Assembly (NCBI RefSeq): GCF_031846165.1 | Contig: NZ_JAVRIE010000002.1 | Span: 558,001 to 622,000 of the forward strand | DNA: 64,000 bases | Direction: 5' to 3' | Source: Glaciecola blandensis | GTDB lineage: Bacteria > Pseudomonadota > Gammaproteobacteria > Enterobacterales > Alteromonadaceae | In this document: piece after piece, positions 44,749-53,741 of the stretch | Layout of the letters: the number at the start of each line of letters is the position of its first letter | Numbering within the stretch: the stretch's first letter is position 1 | The notes under the pieces: generated by a model | The model's database searches: none | The model's input: only the letters and a program-made list of their open reading frames with translations | Told to the model about the DNA's origin: nothing | Program-made: the position numbers and the translations under genes

Positions 44749-44784
44749 GGCGGGGACCTAGATTCCTGCCTTCGCAGGAATGAC
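44735..44784. repeat. Divergent copy of the 50-bp double-hairpin element
   Basis: Same length and layout as the array at 6.8-7.3 kb. It differs at seven positions; six form three compensated base pairs and one is in a loop. Confidence 0.93.
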
Positions 44785-44842
44785 ATAAGCGCTTAGGAAT
44801 GACGTAAATGTTGCAGGAATGACGCAAGTTGGGAGTGTTGGC

Positions 44843-47800
44843 TTATCCTTTGCTGCTATTGAGTTCTAAGTCTTCGGCATCTTCTAATTCACCTTCCAAA
44901 CGTTTACTTTCATCAGCGCGTGGCTTAGTGAAACGAGCAATCAGCTTGTATAGCACTGGCGTGAGAAACAAAGTAAAGATGACGGCGATACCCAACCCAC
45001 CGAAAACTACCCAACCGATGGAGTTACGAGCTTCCGCACCAGCACCGGTTGACAAAATCAAAGGCAGGCCACCCAGTATGGTTGACATCAAGGTCATCAT
45101 AATCGGACGAAGTCTTACCGAAGCGGCTTCAACGATGGCATCATTCACTTGCATCCCACGGTCACGCAGTTGGTCAGCAAATTCAACGAGTAAAATGGCA
45201 TTCTTGGCAATCAGCCCTATGAGCATTACTAAACCTATCTGAGAATAGATATTGATTGAAGTGCCGGTAAGATAGAGTGCAAATATCGCAGCGGCAATGC
45301 CGAAGGGAACGGTAATCATAACAATGATCGCACTATTAAGGCTTTCAAACTGTGCAGCTAGGACCAGTAAGACAATGATGAATGCAAACAAGTAAGTCAT
45401 CGCGACTTCGTTAGATGTTTCTTCAAACGTCAATGCTTCGCCCAAGAAAATCAAGCCGATGCCATCAGGTAAGTTTTCATTGCCAATGTCTCGCAGCTTA
45501 CTGACGGCTTCTGCCATCGTTAACGAGTCTGGTAGTTCCAATTCAATCTCTATTGCACGACGCTGCGCATGACGCTCCAATTCAGCCGCAACACCTTCTT
45601 CACTGATGTATGCCAAACTAGAAAGTGGTACGAGGCGTCCGTTGTTAGACTTCACATACAAGTTAGTCAACTCAGATGGATTGGTTGTGACACGGTTGCT
45701 TGATTGCAGTATTAAAGGCACAGCTTGATCACCGATGTTTAGGTCGGCAATGTCATCGCCGTTGATCGCTGCCCGCAATGTGGTGGATATGTCGTTAAAT
45801 GGCACACCCAGTTCTTCTGCGCGACGTCTGTCGATGTTTACACGCAATTGTGGCTGGGTAGGCTGATAGCCAATTCGAGGCCTGCCGAGTTCAGGCAGTT
45901 GTTGCTCTACTAGCTTAGTAAACTCAAGAGCTGACTCATATATTCTCTCATATGTATCGCCAGTAAGCGCTAACTCAAGACCGCCCCCTTGGCCACGCAG
46001 GTTTAAGCTGTTTGAACCGAAGGCATTAGCAGGAGCACCAGGAATACCCTGTAGTTGGGGGCGCATTTCATTAATGATTTCTTGTTGTGTCTTGTCTCTA
46101 TCGTCCCAATGCTCTAGCGGCACAGTGATAAACACAACGTTCGGATCCCAACGACCTACTACGGTATAGATAGAATCCACATTTGAGTCTTCTACATAAG
46201 GCAATAAGATTTCTTCCATCTTCTCAGCTTGGCGATTCATGTAGTTTAAGCCAACGCCATCTGGGCCCCTTGCGAATACACGAATTGATCCACGGTCCTC
46301 AGAGGGTAGTAATTGATTTTCAATTTTCTCATAGAGAAGAAACGCACCACCAGCGGCCATAAGCGAAATCAGCACGGTTAGCCATGATAATTGAAGGCTT
46401 CGTTTGAGTATGACCATATATCCATTCAGTACTTGTCTGCCAAAAGCCCCTAGGGTTCGGTCAAAGAAACCACTGGAAGATGATTTGATGGGCAGTTTTG
46501 CCGTTAATGCAGGTACTAAACTCAGCGCGACAAACGATGAGATGATAACAGCACCGGCAAGGACACCACCGAACTCTCTGAACAATCGTCCTGCAGTTGA
46601 TGGTAAAAATGCGATAGGAATAAATACAGCTGCTAAGACTGCTGTGGTGGCAACGACAGCGAAGAAAACTTCACGTGTCCCTAATACGGCAGCGGCTCTC
46701 GCACCTAAGCCTTGTGAACGTCTACGTTGAATGTTTTCTGAAACAACGATAGCATCGTCAACAATTAGGCCGGTACCTAAAACTAAGGCCAGTAGCGTTA
46801 GAATATTAATCGAGAATCCTAGCACCCACATGATAACCAAAGCACCAACCAAAGACACTGGGATAGATAAAGCCGGCACTAACGTCGCTCTGAATGTGCC
46901 TAAGAACAACCATAAAGTGGCAACGACGAGTAGGATAGTCAGACTAAGAGAAACAATGACTTCGTCTACTGAACCTCGTATAAACTCTGCATCATCAGAG
47001 GTGACAACAATATTCATGTCAGTAAAGCGCTTGTCTAAACTAGCCACCATTGCCAGTACTTCATCAGAAATCTCAATGGTATTTGAGCGGGCTTGACGAA
47101 CAATACCTAAGCCAACGACGGGTTTGCCATCTAAGCGAACCAAACTATTGGCATCAGCGGGCCCAAAATATACATTGGCAACATCTGCTATGCGCGTATC
47201 GCCGTTGACCACAATTTGCTCTATATCTTGTGTATTTACGGATGTGGCATCGGCGCGCACGATTAATTCTTGGTCTTGCGATTTGACACTACCTGCCGGT
47301 ACATCAAATGGCGCTAAACGCAACGCTGCCGCGACGTCGGTCATAGAAAGGTTGAAGCTAGTTAATCGTAGTGGGTCAACAGCAACCCGCATAACGCGTT
47401 GACGCTGACCATTCAATGAAACGTCAGCGACACCGGGGATACTCAGAAACATTGGAGCAAGGTCAACTTCAACGCGTTCTGTTAGAGTTTCCATGTCGAG
47501 AGAGTCACTACTGATCGCTAAACTTACAACGGCTTGTGCATCGTTGTCTGCTTTAATAATGGCTAGGTTTTCAACTTCTGCGGGTAAGCGCCTTTGGACA
47601 CGACTGACAGATTCTCTTGTTTCGTTGGCTGCGTCTTCAAGGTTAATGCCAGGGCGAAATTCAACACGGACACGAGCAGAGCCTTCTTCACTTGAAGCTC
47701 TTATCGATTTCACCCCGCTCACTCGGGCCACAGCCCCTTCTAGTCGGCTAGTCACTTCGCTATCGACTGTCTCTGGTGAGCCACCAGGATAGCTTGCTGT

Positions 47801-47968
47801 TACCGAAACGATAGGTCTATCTACATCCGGTAATTCTCTTATTTCTAGATCATTAATTGCTGCAAAGCCGGCTAAAATAATGAGTAGGTTAAGTACCATC
47901 ACCAATACTGGGCGACGAATTGAAAGTGACGGTAAATCGTTCACTTGTAGTGATGAGGGCAACTTCAT
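44843..47968 (-). CDS. RND-family multidrug efflux transporter
   Basis: The 1041-residue inner-membrane pump is a full-length HAE-1 type RND transporter with 12 membrane helices and two large periplasmic loops. The proton-relay motif GLIVDDAIVV lies in helix four, near residue 405. The second half repeats the fold. The first helix follows SIRRPVLVMVLNLLI. It exports lipophilic drugs, dyes or detergents with an adaptor and an outer-membrane channel. The adaptor gene precedes it with a four-base overlap. No TolC-like channel is in the window. Confidence 0.95.
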   Translation of the reverse strand: MKLPSSLQVNDLPSLSIRRPVLVMVLNLLIILAGFAAINDLEIRELPDVDRPIVSVTASYPGGSPETVDSEVTSRLEGAVARVSGVKSIRASSEEGSARVRVEFRPGINLEDAANETRESVSRVQRRLPAEVENLAIIKADNDAQAVVSLAISSDSLDMETLTERVEVDLAPMFLSIPGVADVSLNGQRQRVMRVAVDPLRLTSFNLSMTDVAAALRLAPFDVPAGSVKSQDQELIVRADATSVNTQDIEQIVVNGDTRIADVANVYFGPADANSLVRLDGKPVVGLGIVRQARSNTIEISDEVLAMVASLDKRFTDMNIVVTSDDAEFIRGSVDEVIVSLSLTILLVVATLWLFLGTFRATLVPALSIPVSLVGALVIMWVLGFSINILTLLALVLGTGLIVDDAIVVSENIQRRRSQGLGARAAAVLGTREVFFAVVATTAVLAAVFIPIAFLPSTAGRLFREFGGVLAGAVIISSFVALSLVPALTAKLPIKSSSSGFFDRTLGAFGRQVLNGYMVILKRSLQLSWLTVLISLMAAGGAFLLYEKIENQLLPSEDRGSIRVFARGPDGVGLNYMNRQAEKMEEILLPYVEDSNVDSIYTVVGRWDPNVVFITVPLEHWDDRDKTQQEIINEMRPQLQGIPGAPANAFGSNSLNLRGQGGGLELALTGDTYERIYESALEFTKLVEQQLPELGRPRIGYQPTQPQLRVNIDRRRAEELGVPFNDISTTLRAAINGDDIADLNIGDQAVPLILQSSNRVTTNPSELTNLYVKSNNGRLVPLSSLAYISEEGVAAELERHAQRRAIEIELELPDSLTMAEAVSKLRDIGNENLPDGIGLIFLGEALTFEETSNEVAMTYLFAFIIVLLVLAAQFESLNSAIIVMITVPFGIAAAIFALYLTGTSINIYSQIGLVMLIGLIAKNAILLVEFADQLRDRGMQVNDAIVEAASVRLRPIMMTLMSTILGGLPLILSTGAGAEARNSIGWVVFGGLGIAVIFTLFLTPVLYKLIARFTKPRADESKRLEGELEDAEDLELNSSKG

Positions 47969-49056
47969 GATGCCTTCTCCTGCTCGTTTCTATTCGCGCG
48001 GCTGGCATTGCTCGTCATCGCTTCGAGAGCTTGACCACCGCGTAGGCGTTGTACGCCCTCTACAACCAGCGGCGCACCTGCCGTAAATGGCCCTTGGACC
48101 AGTATTGTGCCGAGTAATCGTTGCTGAATTTGAACATCAACTCTTGCTGCTTTGCCCTCGACCATTTGCCAAACATACGCACCTGTCGCAGACCAGAGCA
48201 ATGAGGCTTCAGGAACAGCAACATATTCTTGTCCTAAAATGGAAAGTGTGACGCGAAAGCTCATGCCAGGGCGATACTTATCGTTTTCATTGTTCAACAA
48301 TGCTCTGACTCGTATTGTGCGATCCTGTTCGCTAATTCGCGAATCTACTTGTGCAATCGACGCTTCAATTTTCACCTCTCGGTCTTGCCAAGGTGTCAGA
48401 AACACTTTCGCTTCATTATTAAGTATATCTACAGCAACTTCTGGCGCTGAGAAGTTAATATACAACTCGTTTCGGTCATCAATGGTGGTGATTTGAGTCT
48501 GTTGAGAAATTCGGTCACCCACTTCAACATCAGTGAACCCTAAAATGCCAGAGAAAGGCGCTTTCACAATACGCTCACTCAGCGCAACATCCGCTTCTTT
48601 AACTGCCACTTCTGCCAAGGCCATGGCGGTTTGAGCCACATCAACCTGGCTTTGTGATGCTGCTCCTTTTTTGCGGCTCTCGACCAATCGTTGATATTCG
48701 CGTTGAGTGTCTTTTAATTGTATTTTCGCGCGTTGTAAGGCGACTTTTTCGCGCTCATTGTAAAGTGTTAGTAGTACTTTATCTTTCTCGACAAATTGAC
48801 CAGGTTCAAAATCGACTAAGGTGACGCGTTCACTCACGGCTGGGAAAAGAATAACTGACTTTCTTGCTTCAGCTGTTCCGACAGCTTCCAAGTTGAGTTC
48901 TTGGGCTTGATACTTGAGCGGTGCGACAATGACTTTGGTTTTTGCATCATCTCTGCCTCCCCATGATTGGGCGTGAACATTCAGTGAAGCAATAAATAGT
49001 ATGGCGATGCTTGCGAAGTGAAACAGCTTTTCTCGCTTAAAAATTTGCAATGTCAT
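47965..49056 (-). CDS. RND efflux periplasmic adaptor (HlyD/MFP family)
   Basis: From ATG 49056 the protein has 363 residues; a longer in-frame start at 49149 would put an unlikely leader before the signal peptide. A signal peptide LFIASLNVHAQS (near residue 30) precedes lipoyl and beta-barrel domains and a helical hairpin (about 105-165). Segments VDFEPGQFVEKDKVL and APFSGILGFTDVEVGDRIS are typical of membrane fusion proteins. It bridges the RND pump to an outer-membrane channel. It overlaps the pump gene by four bases. The segment to the divergent gene at 49276 is the likely promoter. Confidence 0.93.
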   Translation of the reverse strand: MTLQIFKREKLFHFASIAILFIASLNVHAQSWGGRDDAKTKVIVAPLKYQAQELNLEAVGTAEARKSVILFPAVSERVTLVDFEPGQFVEKDKVLLTLYNEREKVALQRAKIQLKDTQREYQRLVESRKKGAASQSQVDVAQTAMALAEVAVKEADVALSERIVKAPFSGILGFTDVEVGDRISQQTQITTIDDRNELYINFSAPEVAVDILNNEAKVFLTPWQDREVKIEASIAQVDSRISEQDRTIRVRALLNNENDKYRPGMSFRVTLSILGQEYVAVPEASLLWSATGAYVWQMVEGKAARVDVQIQQRLLGTILVQGPFTAGAPLVVEGVQRLRGGQALEAMTSNASRANRNEQEKAS

Positions 49057-49275
49057 TATATATTTTCTCAGTTTTTTGTTCGGCACAAGGTAGGTGCACA
49101 TCTCTGCTTGTAATGGCAAGTTTACGCGAAAGGTCTCGAGGTAGATCATATCTTTACATTTACTTTACGCTTGTAAATTGCTTGAAACTGCCCTTTGCAT
49201 TGACACAAATCAGACGAGTGTTTCATTGAAAGAAAAATCCTTGTTTTTGTTCCAACTATTCTGTTCAATAGAGCA

Positions 49276-49716
49276 ATGCAAAAACACACCTCAAACTCGT
49301 CATTAATGTTAAGGTTTTTACTCCTTATCAGTTTGGCATTCAATCAAGGACTCGGATTAGCGTCTAGCTCAACCGCCATGTCGGCTATGCAGTCATTTGC
49401 GAGTGATGATGTGTTGGCTATTTGCACAGGTAAAAGTGTCAAGTGGATTTCCGCCTACGTTTATTTCGCTAGCGGAGAAGTCCTTGAAGTTGAGGCACCT
49501 GCAGCTACGCCAGAAAATTTGCATGAAGTGTCTTGTGTACTGGCGCAACTTGCCGACCAGCCGAATTCCCTAGAAAATACTCAATCCGTAAGTGTTAACG
49601 TCGCAGGACATACGCCGCTTTTTTACACTCTTGTCAGTTTTTCTACTACAAGCACACAGACTCTCAATTTAGCCAGAGCTCCCCCAATTCTTTTCGCTAA
49701 TTCGTTCCCCAAATAG
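49276..49716 (+). CDS. Small exported protein, DUF2946-like
   Basis: The 146-residue protein has a signal-like N-terminus (LLLISLAFNQGLGLASS). The mature part has a cysteine segment ICTGKSVKWIS, a later cysteine in EVSCVLAQL, and a C-terminal ARAPP motif. This pattern resembles DUF2946 proteins, which are often coded beside copper-related TonB receptors. A TonB receptor follows 82 bp downstream. Function is unknown. The assignment rests on motif memory. Confidence 0.55.
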   Translation: MQKHTSNSSLMLRFLLLISLAFNQGLGLASSSTAMSAMQSFASDDVLAICTGKSVKWISAYVYFASGEVLEVEAPAATPENLHEVSCVLAQLADQPNSLENTQSVSVNVAGHTPLFYTLVSFSTTSTQTLNLARAPPILFANSFPK

Positions 49717-49723
49717 TTGAGCG

Positions 49724-49746
49724 TCACAGTGCCTGTAGTACTGTGA
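49724..49746. promoter_or_regulatory. Inverted repeat between small protein and TonB receptor
   Basis: TCACAGT and ACTGTGA are separated by nine bases. It lies in the 82-bp gap, so it may be an operator or a processing hairpin. No T-run follows. Confidence 0.35.
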
Positions 49747-49798
49747 ACTTATGAACATTGTCTCAAATACACTTTGAGAAAAGGCTTAGAGAATAAAG

Positions 49799-51958
49799 AT
49801 GTTGAATCACATACAAAGTAATGGCCGCATGATGGCCCCAAAAATCCTTGCCGCTATTTCACTCGCGGTCTGTCTTGCATTGGGCAGCGCAGCATCAAGT
49901 GCTGTTGCCGAAGAGTCGAATATTGAAAGAATTGAAGTGCTTGGCCAAATTAACAGTGGCCTACTGGAGTCACAAATCGACTTTGAAGATAGCAGCTCCC
50001 CCGATTTGCGTGCGCAACTAAGTCAATTGCCTGGTGTATCCGTCAATGGCAATGGCTTAGTGAGTGGTATTGTGCAATATCGCGGACTCTACGGTGATAG
50101 AGTGAAGGTCAAAATTGACGATATTGATATTGCAGGTGCTGGACCTAATGCAATGGATAGCCCTTTATCTCACGTGCTTGGCACACAACAAGAGGTCATT
50201 CTATATCAAGGTGTCGCACCAGTATCGGTGGGAGCAGAGAGCCTGGGTGGCGCTTTAGTCATCCGTAACAATAAACCTGATCTTAATACCCGAGACAAAT
50301 GGGAGTCTACTGCTGCGTTAACAGCCACATACTTCGGTAATAATGATTCAAAAAATGTGAATGCTGAGGTGTTTTCCGCTACGGACAATGCATACATATC
50401 GGTACAAGGTCAGCTGCAAAAGGCAGGCAACTATGAAAGTGGCAATGGTGATGAAGTGCCATCCACCTTTTATGATAGAACTGGCTTAAAACTAGGTGCG
50501 GGTTACTTTACTGATGACACAGCAATAAATGCGCTTGTAGGGTATAGGAACACAGACGAGTCGGGCACACCAGCCTTAGCGATGGACATTATCTATGTCG
50601 ACTCACTTTGGTATAAATTGGCGGTTGATCGTGAATTCTCTAACGACTGGCAAGCGAAGTTAAAACTGTATGGCAATCAGAATGAGCACGACATGAATAA
50701 CTACGAGTTACGTTCTGCGCCTATGCCAGCGATGCACCGCTTGAATACAGTCGACAGTGAAGCACTGGGCTTTGACATTGATTTTGTTCAATTTGGGCAA
50801 AATGGGCAAACCTTAAGAAGTGAAGGGGGGTGGCGTATTGGCGCGAGCTACTATCAGCAAGTGCATAACTCACGGATCACAAACCCAAATAATGCGATGT
50901 TTTTCATTCACAACTTTAATGACATTGAACGCGATTTATTGAGTGCTTACCTCGAGTATGACGGTAGTTTTAACTCTACAGATAAGATCGATAAACCATG
51001 GCAAATTGGTTTACGTGCGAGTGAAGTGACGCTCAATGCAGATGAAGTCGGTTCAAGCATGGCCATGATGAATCCAAATGTAGCGGCCCTTGTCATGGGC
51101 TTCAATAATGCAAATAGAGAAGTAGACTATCAGTTAGTCGATATTGTATTAAAAACCCAAATGCCGCTGACTGAGCGTGCTGATATTACATTTTCACTGG
51201 GTCAAAAAGAAAGAGCCCCCACTTACAGTGAAATTTACTCGTGGTTTCCTTTGGAGGTTTCAGCAGGCTTAGCTGATGGTAGAAACTATATCGGTAATCT
51301 TAACTTGAAGAAAGAATCAGCCAAGAAAGCAGATGTGGGTATTCAGTATCAAAAAGCTGGGTTTAGTGTGATGGGTAATGTTTTCTATCAAAAAATCGAT
51401 GATTATATTATTGGTACGCCTTCTGAAAGTTCGCCGGCGAATATGATTACAACGATGATGGGCGCTCAGCAAGCTTTGCAATGGAATAACTTAGGTGCGC
51501 AACTACATGGTTTAGACGTTTATGCCTCTTACGAGATTGACAAGCATTGGCAAATTACAAGCAGTGCGCAATGGGTAAATGGTAAACTGACTGAAGCCAT
51601 TAATAGCGAAAAGTTACCTTTATATCGTGTGGCTCCTTTAAGCGGAAATATCACCGTGAATTGGCAGTATGACAGAATCGATGCAGCCCTAACGCTTGTG
51701 GCAGCGGCCAAGCAAGATGAAGTGTCGAGCTTACAAAATGAAAGCCCTACAGCCGGTTATGGCGTGTTCAATTTCATCCTTGATTATGAGCTAAATGCGG
51801 CGATGAATCTGAGCTTTGTGATTGAAAATCTTGCGGATAAATCGTATGCCCAACACTTAGGTGGCGTTAATCGTGTAGCCAATGCAGATATTTCACTAGG
51901 TGAGAAGGTACCCGAAATTGGCCGTAATATTGGTGTCCACCTCGACGTTGTGTTTTAA
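49799..51958 (+). CDS. TonB-dependent receptor, Met-rich, possibly copper
   Basis: The 719-residue outer-membrane receptor has a signal peptide near residues 17-38, a TonB-box region, a plug (LSQLPGVSVNGNG, VQYRGLYGDRVKVKIDDIDI) and a barrel ending in GRNIGVHLDVVF with the terminal aromatic residue. The barrel has several Met clusters, such as APMPAMHR, SSMAMMNPNV and NMITTMMGAQ, and a NEHDMNNYELR loop like that seen in NosA/OprC copper receptors. The upstream DUF2946-like protein fits the same idea. Copper as substrate is inferred. No heavy-metal operator was recognised upstream. Confidence 0.85.
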   Translation: MLNHIQSNGRMMAPKILAAISLAVCLALGSAASSAVAEESNIERIEVLGQINSGLLESQIDFEDSSSPDLRAQLSQLPGVSVNGNGLVSGIVQYRGLYGDRVKVKIDDIDIAGAGPNAMDSPLSHVLGTQQEVILYQGVAPVSVGAESLGGALVIRNNKPDLNTRDKWESTAALTATYFGNNDSKNVNAEVFSATDNAYISVQGQLQKAGNYESGNGDEVPSTFYDRTGLKLGAGYFTDDTAINALVGYRNTDESGTPALAMDIIYVDSLWYKLAVDREFSNDWQAKLKLYGNQNEHDMNNYELRSAPMPAMHRLNTVDSEALGFDIDFVQFGQNGQTLRSEGGWRIGASYYQQVHNSRITNPNNAMFFIHNFNDIERDLLSAYLEYDGSFNSTDKIDKPWQIGLRASEVTLNADEVGSSMAMMNPNVAALVMGFNNANREVDYQLVDIVLKTQMPLTERADITFSLGQKERAPTYSEIYSWFPLEVSAGLADGRNYIGNLNLKKESAKKADVGIQYQKAGFSVMGNVFYQKIDDYIIGTPSESSPANMITTMMGAQQALQWNNLGAQLHGLDVYASYEIDKHWQITSSAQWVNGKLTEAINSEKLPLYRVAPLSGNITVNWQYDRIDAALTLVAAAKQDEVSSLQNESPTAGYGVFNFILDYELNAAMNLSFVIENLADKSYAQHLGGVNRVANADISLGEKVPEIGRNIGVHLDVVF

Positions 51959-53700
51959 CCCAGCGTCGAGATGTAAGTTTGTACTTTTTCACGATCATTG
52001 AGAACAAACAGCAAAACCAAATCACCGGCTTGAGCGCGCTTCATAATGTGCTTGCAGCCGGTGAGTGGATCGGGGGAAACGGTGATACTGGCAGCAGGTA
52101 CACCTCGCGATAGCAAATGTGTTTGCACTAGCTCAGATATTTCATTGGGTGCTCGACCTCGTAAATACTTGTCTATTTCAGCAAGCACATAGTTGCTAGG
52201 TTCAAGCTTTTTCACGATATTCGCTACTTCAATAATCTCCTGATCAGAGCGGTCGCCAGCATGGCTGAACATAACATGTTTATTGTTCGCCTTCGTTTGA
52301 GCGGCCATTTCTATGATAGCCTCCATACTATGTGCGTTGTGGGCAAAATCTACGACGACTTGTATATCATTTACTAGGTAGCGATTTCCCCGCCCAGGGT
52401 TGTCTTCAGGACGTAAACCGAATTGCTTCAAACCTTGGCTTATTGCCTCGTCAGGAATATGCAATGCCTTACATAAACCAATAACGCCTAGCGCATTTTG
52501 GATGTTGTAGTTCGCTGTACCCTCCATTGTCATAGGCACTTGATTGATGTTAGCTATGTTTGATGCTTCTGAGAAGTGGTACACAAATTCATTATTATCC
52601 ACGTATACGCAGGGCATCTGTTTGTCTAGCGCTTCCCTAATCTTTGGGTTGTCTTTGTTTGTACTAAACCAACAAATTGGTGCGCTAAGGTGCGCTGAAT
52701 GTTCAACAATTAACTTATCATCAGCATTCAGTACGAGAACTGCATTGCTATCAATTGCTTTTGCGACCATGAGTTTTACTTGGGCTATTTCATCTACCGT
52801 ATTTATGCCATATTGACCAAGGTGATCCCCTGCAACGTTAGTAACCAGTGCCGCATCAGCTTGGGGAACGGGTAAACCTCTGCGCAGTAGGCCGCCTCGG
52901 GCGACCTCCAGAAAAGCCATTTCTGTTCTATTGTCGCGCAGGAGCATTCTTGCACCACCCGGTCCAGAGTAATCCCCTTCGTCGATAAGTATGTCGCCGA
53001 CTTTAATAAAGTCAGTGGAAGTCACACCAGCATTAATCTTGGCACATTTTGCAATCTCCGCAGCCAAACGAACGCTGGTCGATTTACCGTTGGTACCGGT
53101 GATTAACGCCAATGGAATTTGCGAAAATGCAGACCAGTCAATGTCATTTTCAGATGCTTTGCTTAAGTGGCTATTGGAAACTAAACCAAAGGGTTTAAGT
53201 GCAGGTAGCTTGTCTATCGGCCAAGTCACAGCGCTTGGTCCAGTGCCTAAACTCACTTCATCATCATCGGGTAAACAAAGCACATTGTGCGCCCTCGCTT
53301 GCTGCAAAAGGCTGAGTAATGCTGGATTTCTTTCCTCTTTGATGGTGTCTTTTAACGCACTCAAACGTTGGCTAAATTTTATGTTGATGGGCTTATCTAC
53401 AGAATGCCCAAGAAGTTGGTCTACACACCGATCCCAAGCTAATTCAATCAAGTCACATGCACTATACAATTGGTCCATTGGTGCAGCGATAGACATGCTT
53501 GCCCCACCGGTATAGAAACGGTGAAAGGTGGGCTGTTTCCAATTCACAGCTAATTGGCAAATTTGTACATGTTGTTGCCAACACTTTAGGACAGTCTCAG
53601 GTGCAATACCTTCAAAAAAAACATCAATGATTGCACCAGAGTGATCTGACAGTAAGTTTGGCCCAGTGAGGCGTCGTACTTCGTCCAGTTCTAATTTCAT
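51955..53700 (-). CDS. Cyanophycin synthetase paralogue CphA' (Mur-ligase half only)
   Basis: From ATG 53700 the protein has 581 residues; a TTG six bases upstream is closer to a weak GAG ribosome site. The C-terminal two thirds is a Mur-ligase-like domain with P-loop GTNGKST (202-208), ARGGLLRRG, NVAGDHLGQYG and a ligase C-terminal part (VDFAHNAHS, FSHAGDRSDQE), close to that of CphA. The first 190 residues are unlike CphA and contain no ATP-grasp domain. It lies 35 bp after cphA. CphA' paralogues beside cphA are known in some Proteobacteria, with unclear roles. It cannot make cyanophycin from free amino acids alone by the standard route; a partner role or a dipeptide-joining activity is possible. 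Confidence 0.85.
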   Translation of the reverse strand: MKLELDEVRRLTGPNLLSDHSGAIIDVFFEGIAPETVLKCWQQHVQICQLAVNWKQPTFHRFYTGGASMSIAAPMDQLYSACDLIELAWDRCVDQLLGHSVDKPINIKFSQRLSALKDTIKEERNPALLSLLQQARAHNVLCLPDDDEVSLGTGPSAVTWPIDKLPALKPFGLVSNSHLSKASENDIDWSAFSQIPLALITGTNGKSTSVRLAAEIAKCAKINAGVTSTDFIKVGDILIDEGDYSGPGGARMLLRDNRTEMAFLEVARGGLLRRGLPVPQADAALVTNVAGDHLGQYGINTVDEIAQVKLMVAKAIDSNAVLVLNADDKLIVEHSAHLSAPICWFSTNKDNPKIREALDKQMPCVYVDNNEFVYHFSEASNIANINQVPMTMEGTANYNIQNALGVIGLCKALHIPDEAISQGLKQFGLRPEDNPGRGNRYLVNDIQVVVDFAHNAHSMEAIIEMAAQTKANNKHVMFSHAGDRSDQEIIEVANIVKKLEPSNYVLAEIDKYLRGRAPNEISELVQTHLLSRGVPAASITVSPDPLTGCKHIMKRAQAGDLVLLFVLNDREKVQTYISTLG

Positions 53701-53741
53701 ATTCAATCTATCTCAGACTTTCATCAGACTTGGCTTGAAAG

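Larger units (their letters stand above)
44525..44842. repeat. Intergenic repeat cluster between patB-type and RND genes
   Basis: This 318-bp gap holds an 18-bp tandem array, a full divergent copy of the 50-bp hairpin element and two remnants (TTAGGAATGACG, TTGCAGGAATGACG) near 44792-44824. No gene is present. An open frame through the 18-bp array encodes only MRGDDG repeats and is not a gene. Confidence 0.85.

Noticed and set aside
44594..44827. Open frame with MRGDDG repeats
   Set aside because: It is the translation of the 18-bp tandem repeat with no ribosome site or protein-like start.
44810..48090. Open frames on the plus strand opposite the RND pump and adaptor
   Set aside because: They are opposite-strand shadows with Ser/Thr-rich composition, and the minus frame is clearly coding.
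49057..49149. Longer adaptor start before the signal peptide
   Set aside because: It would place 31 unlikely residues before the signal peptide.
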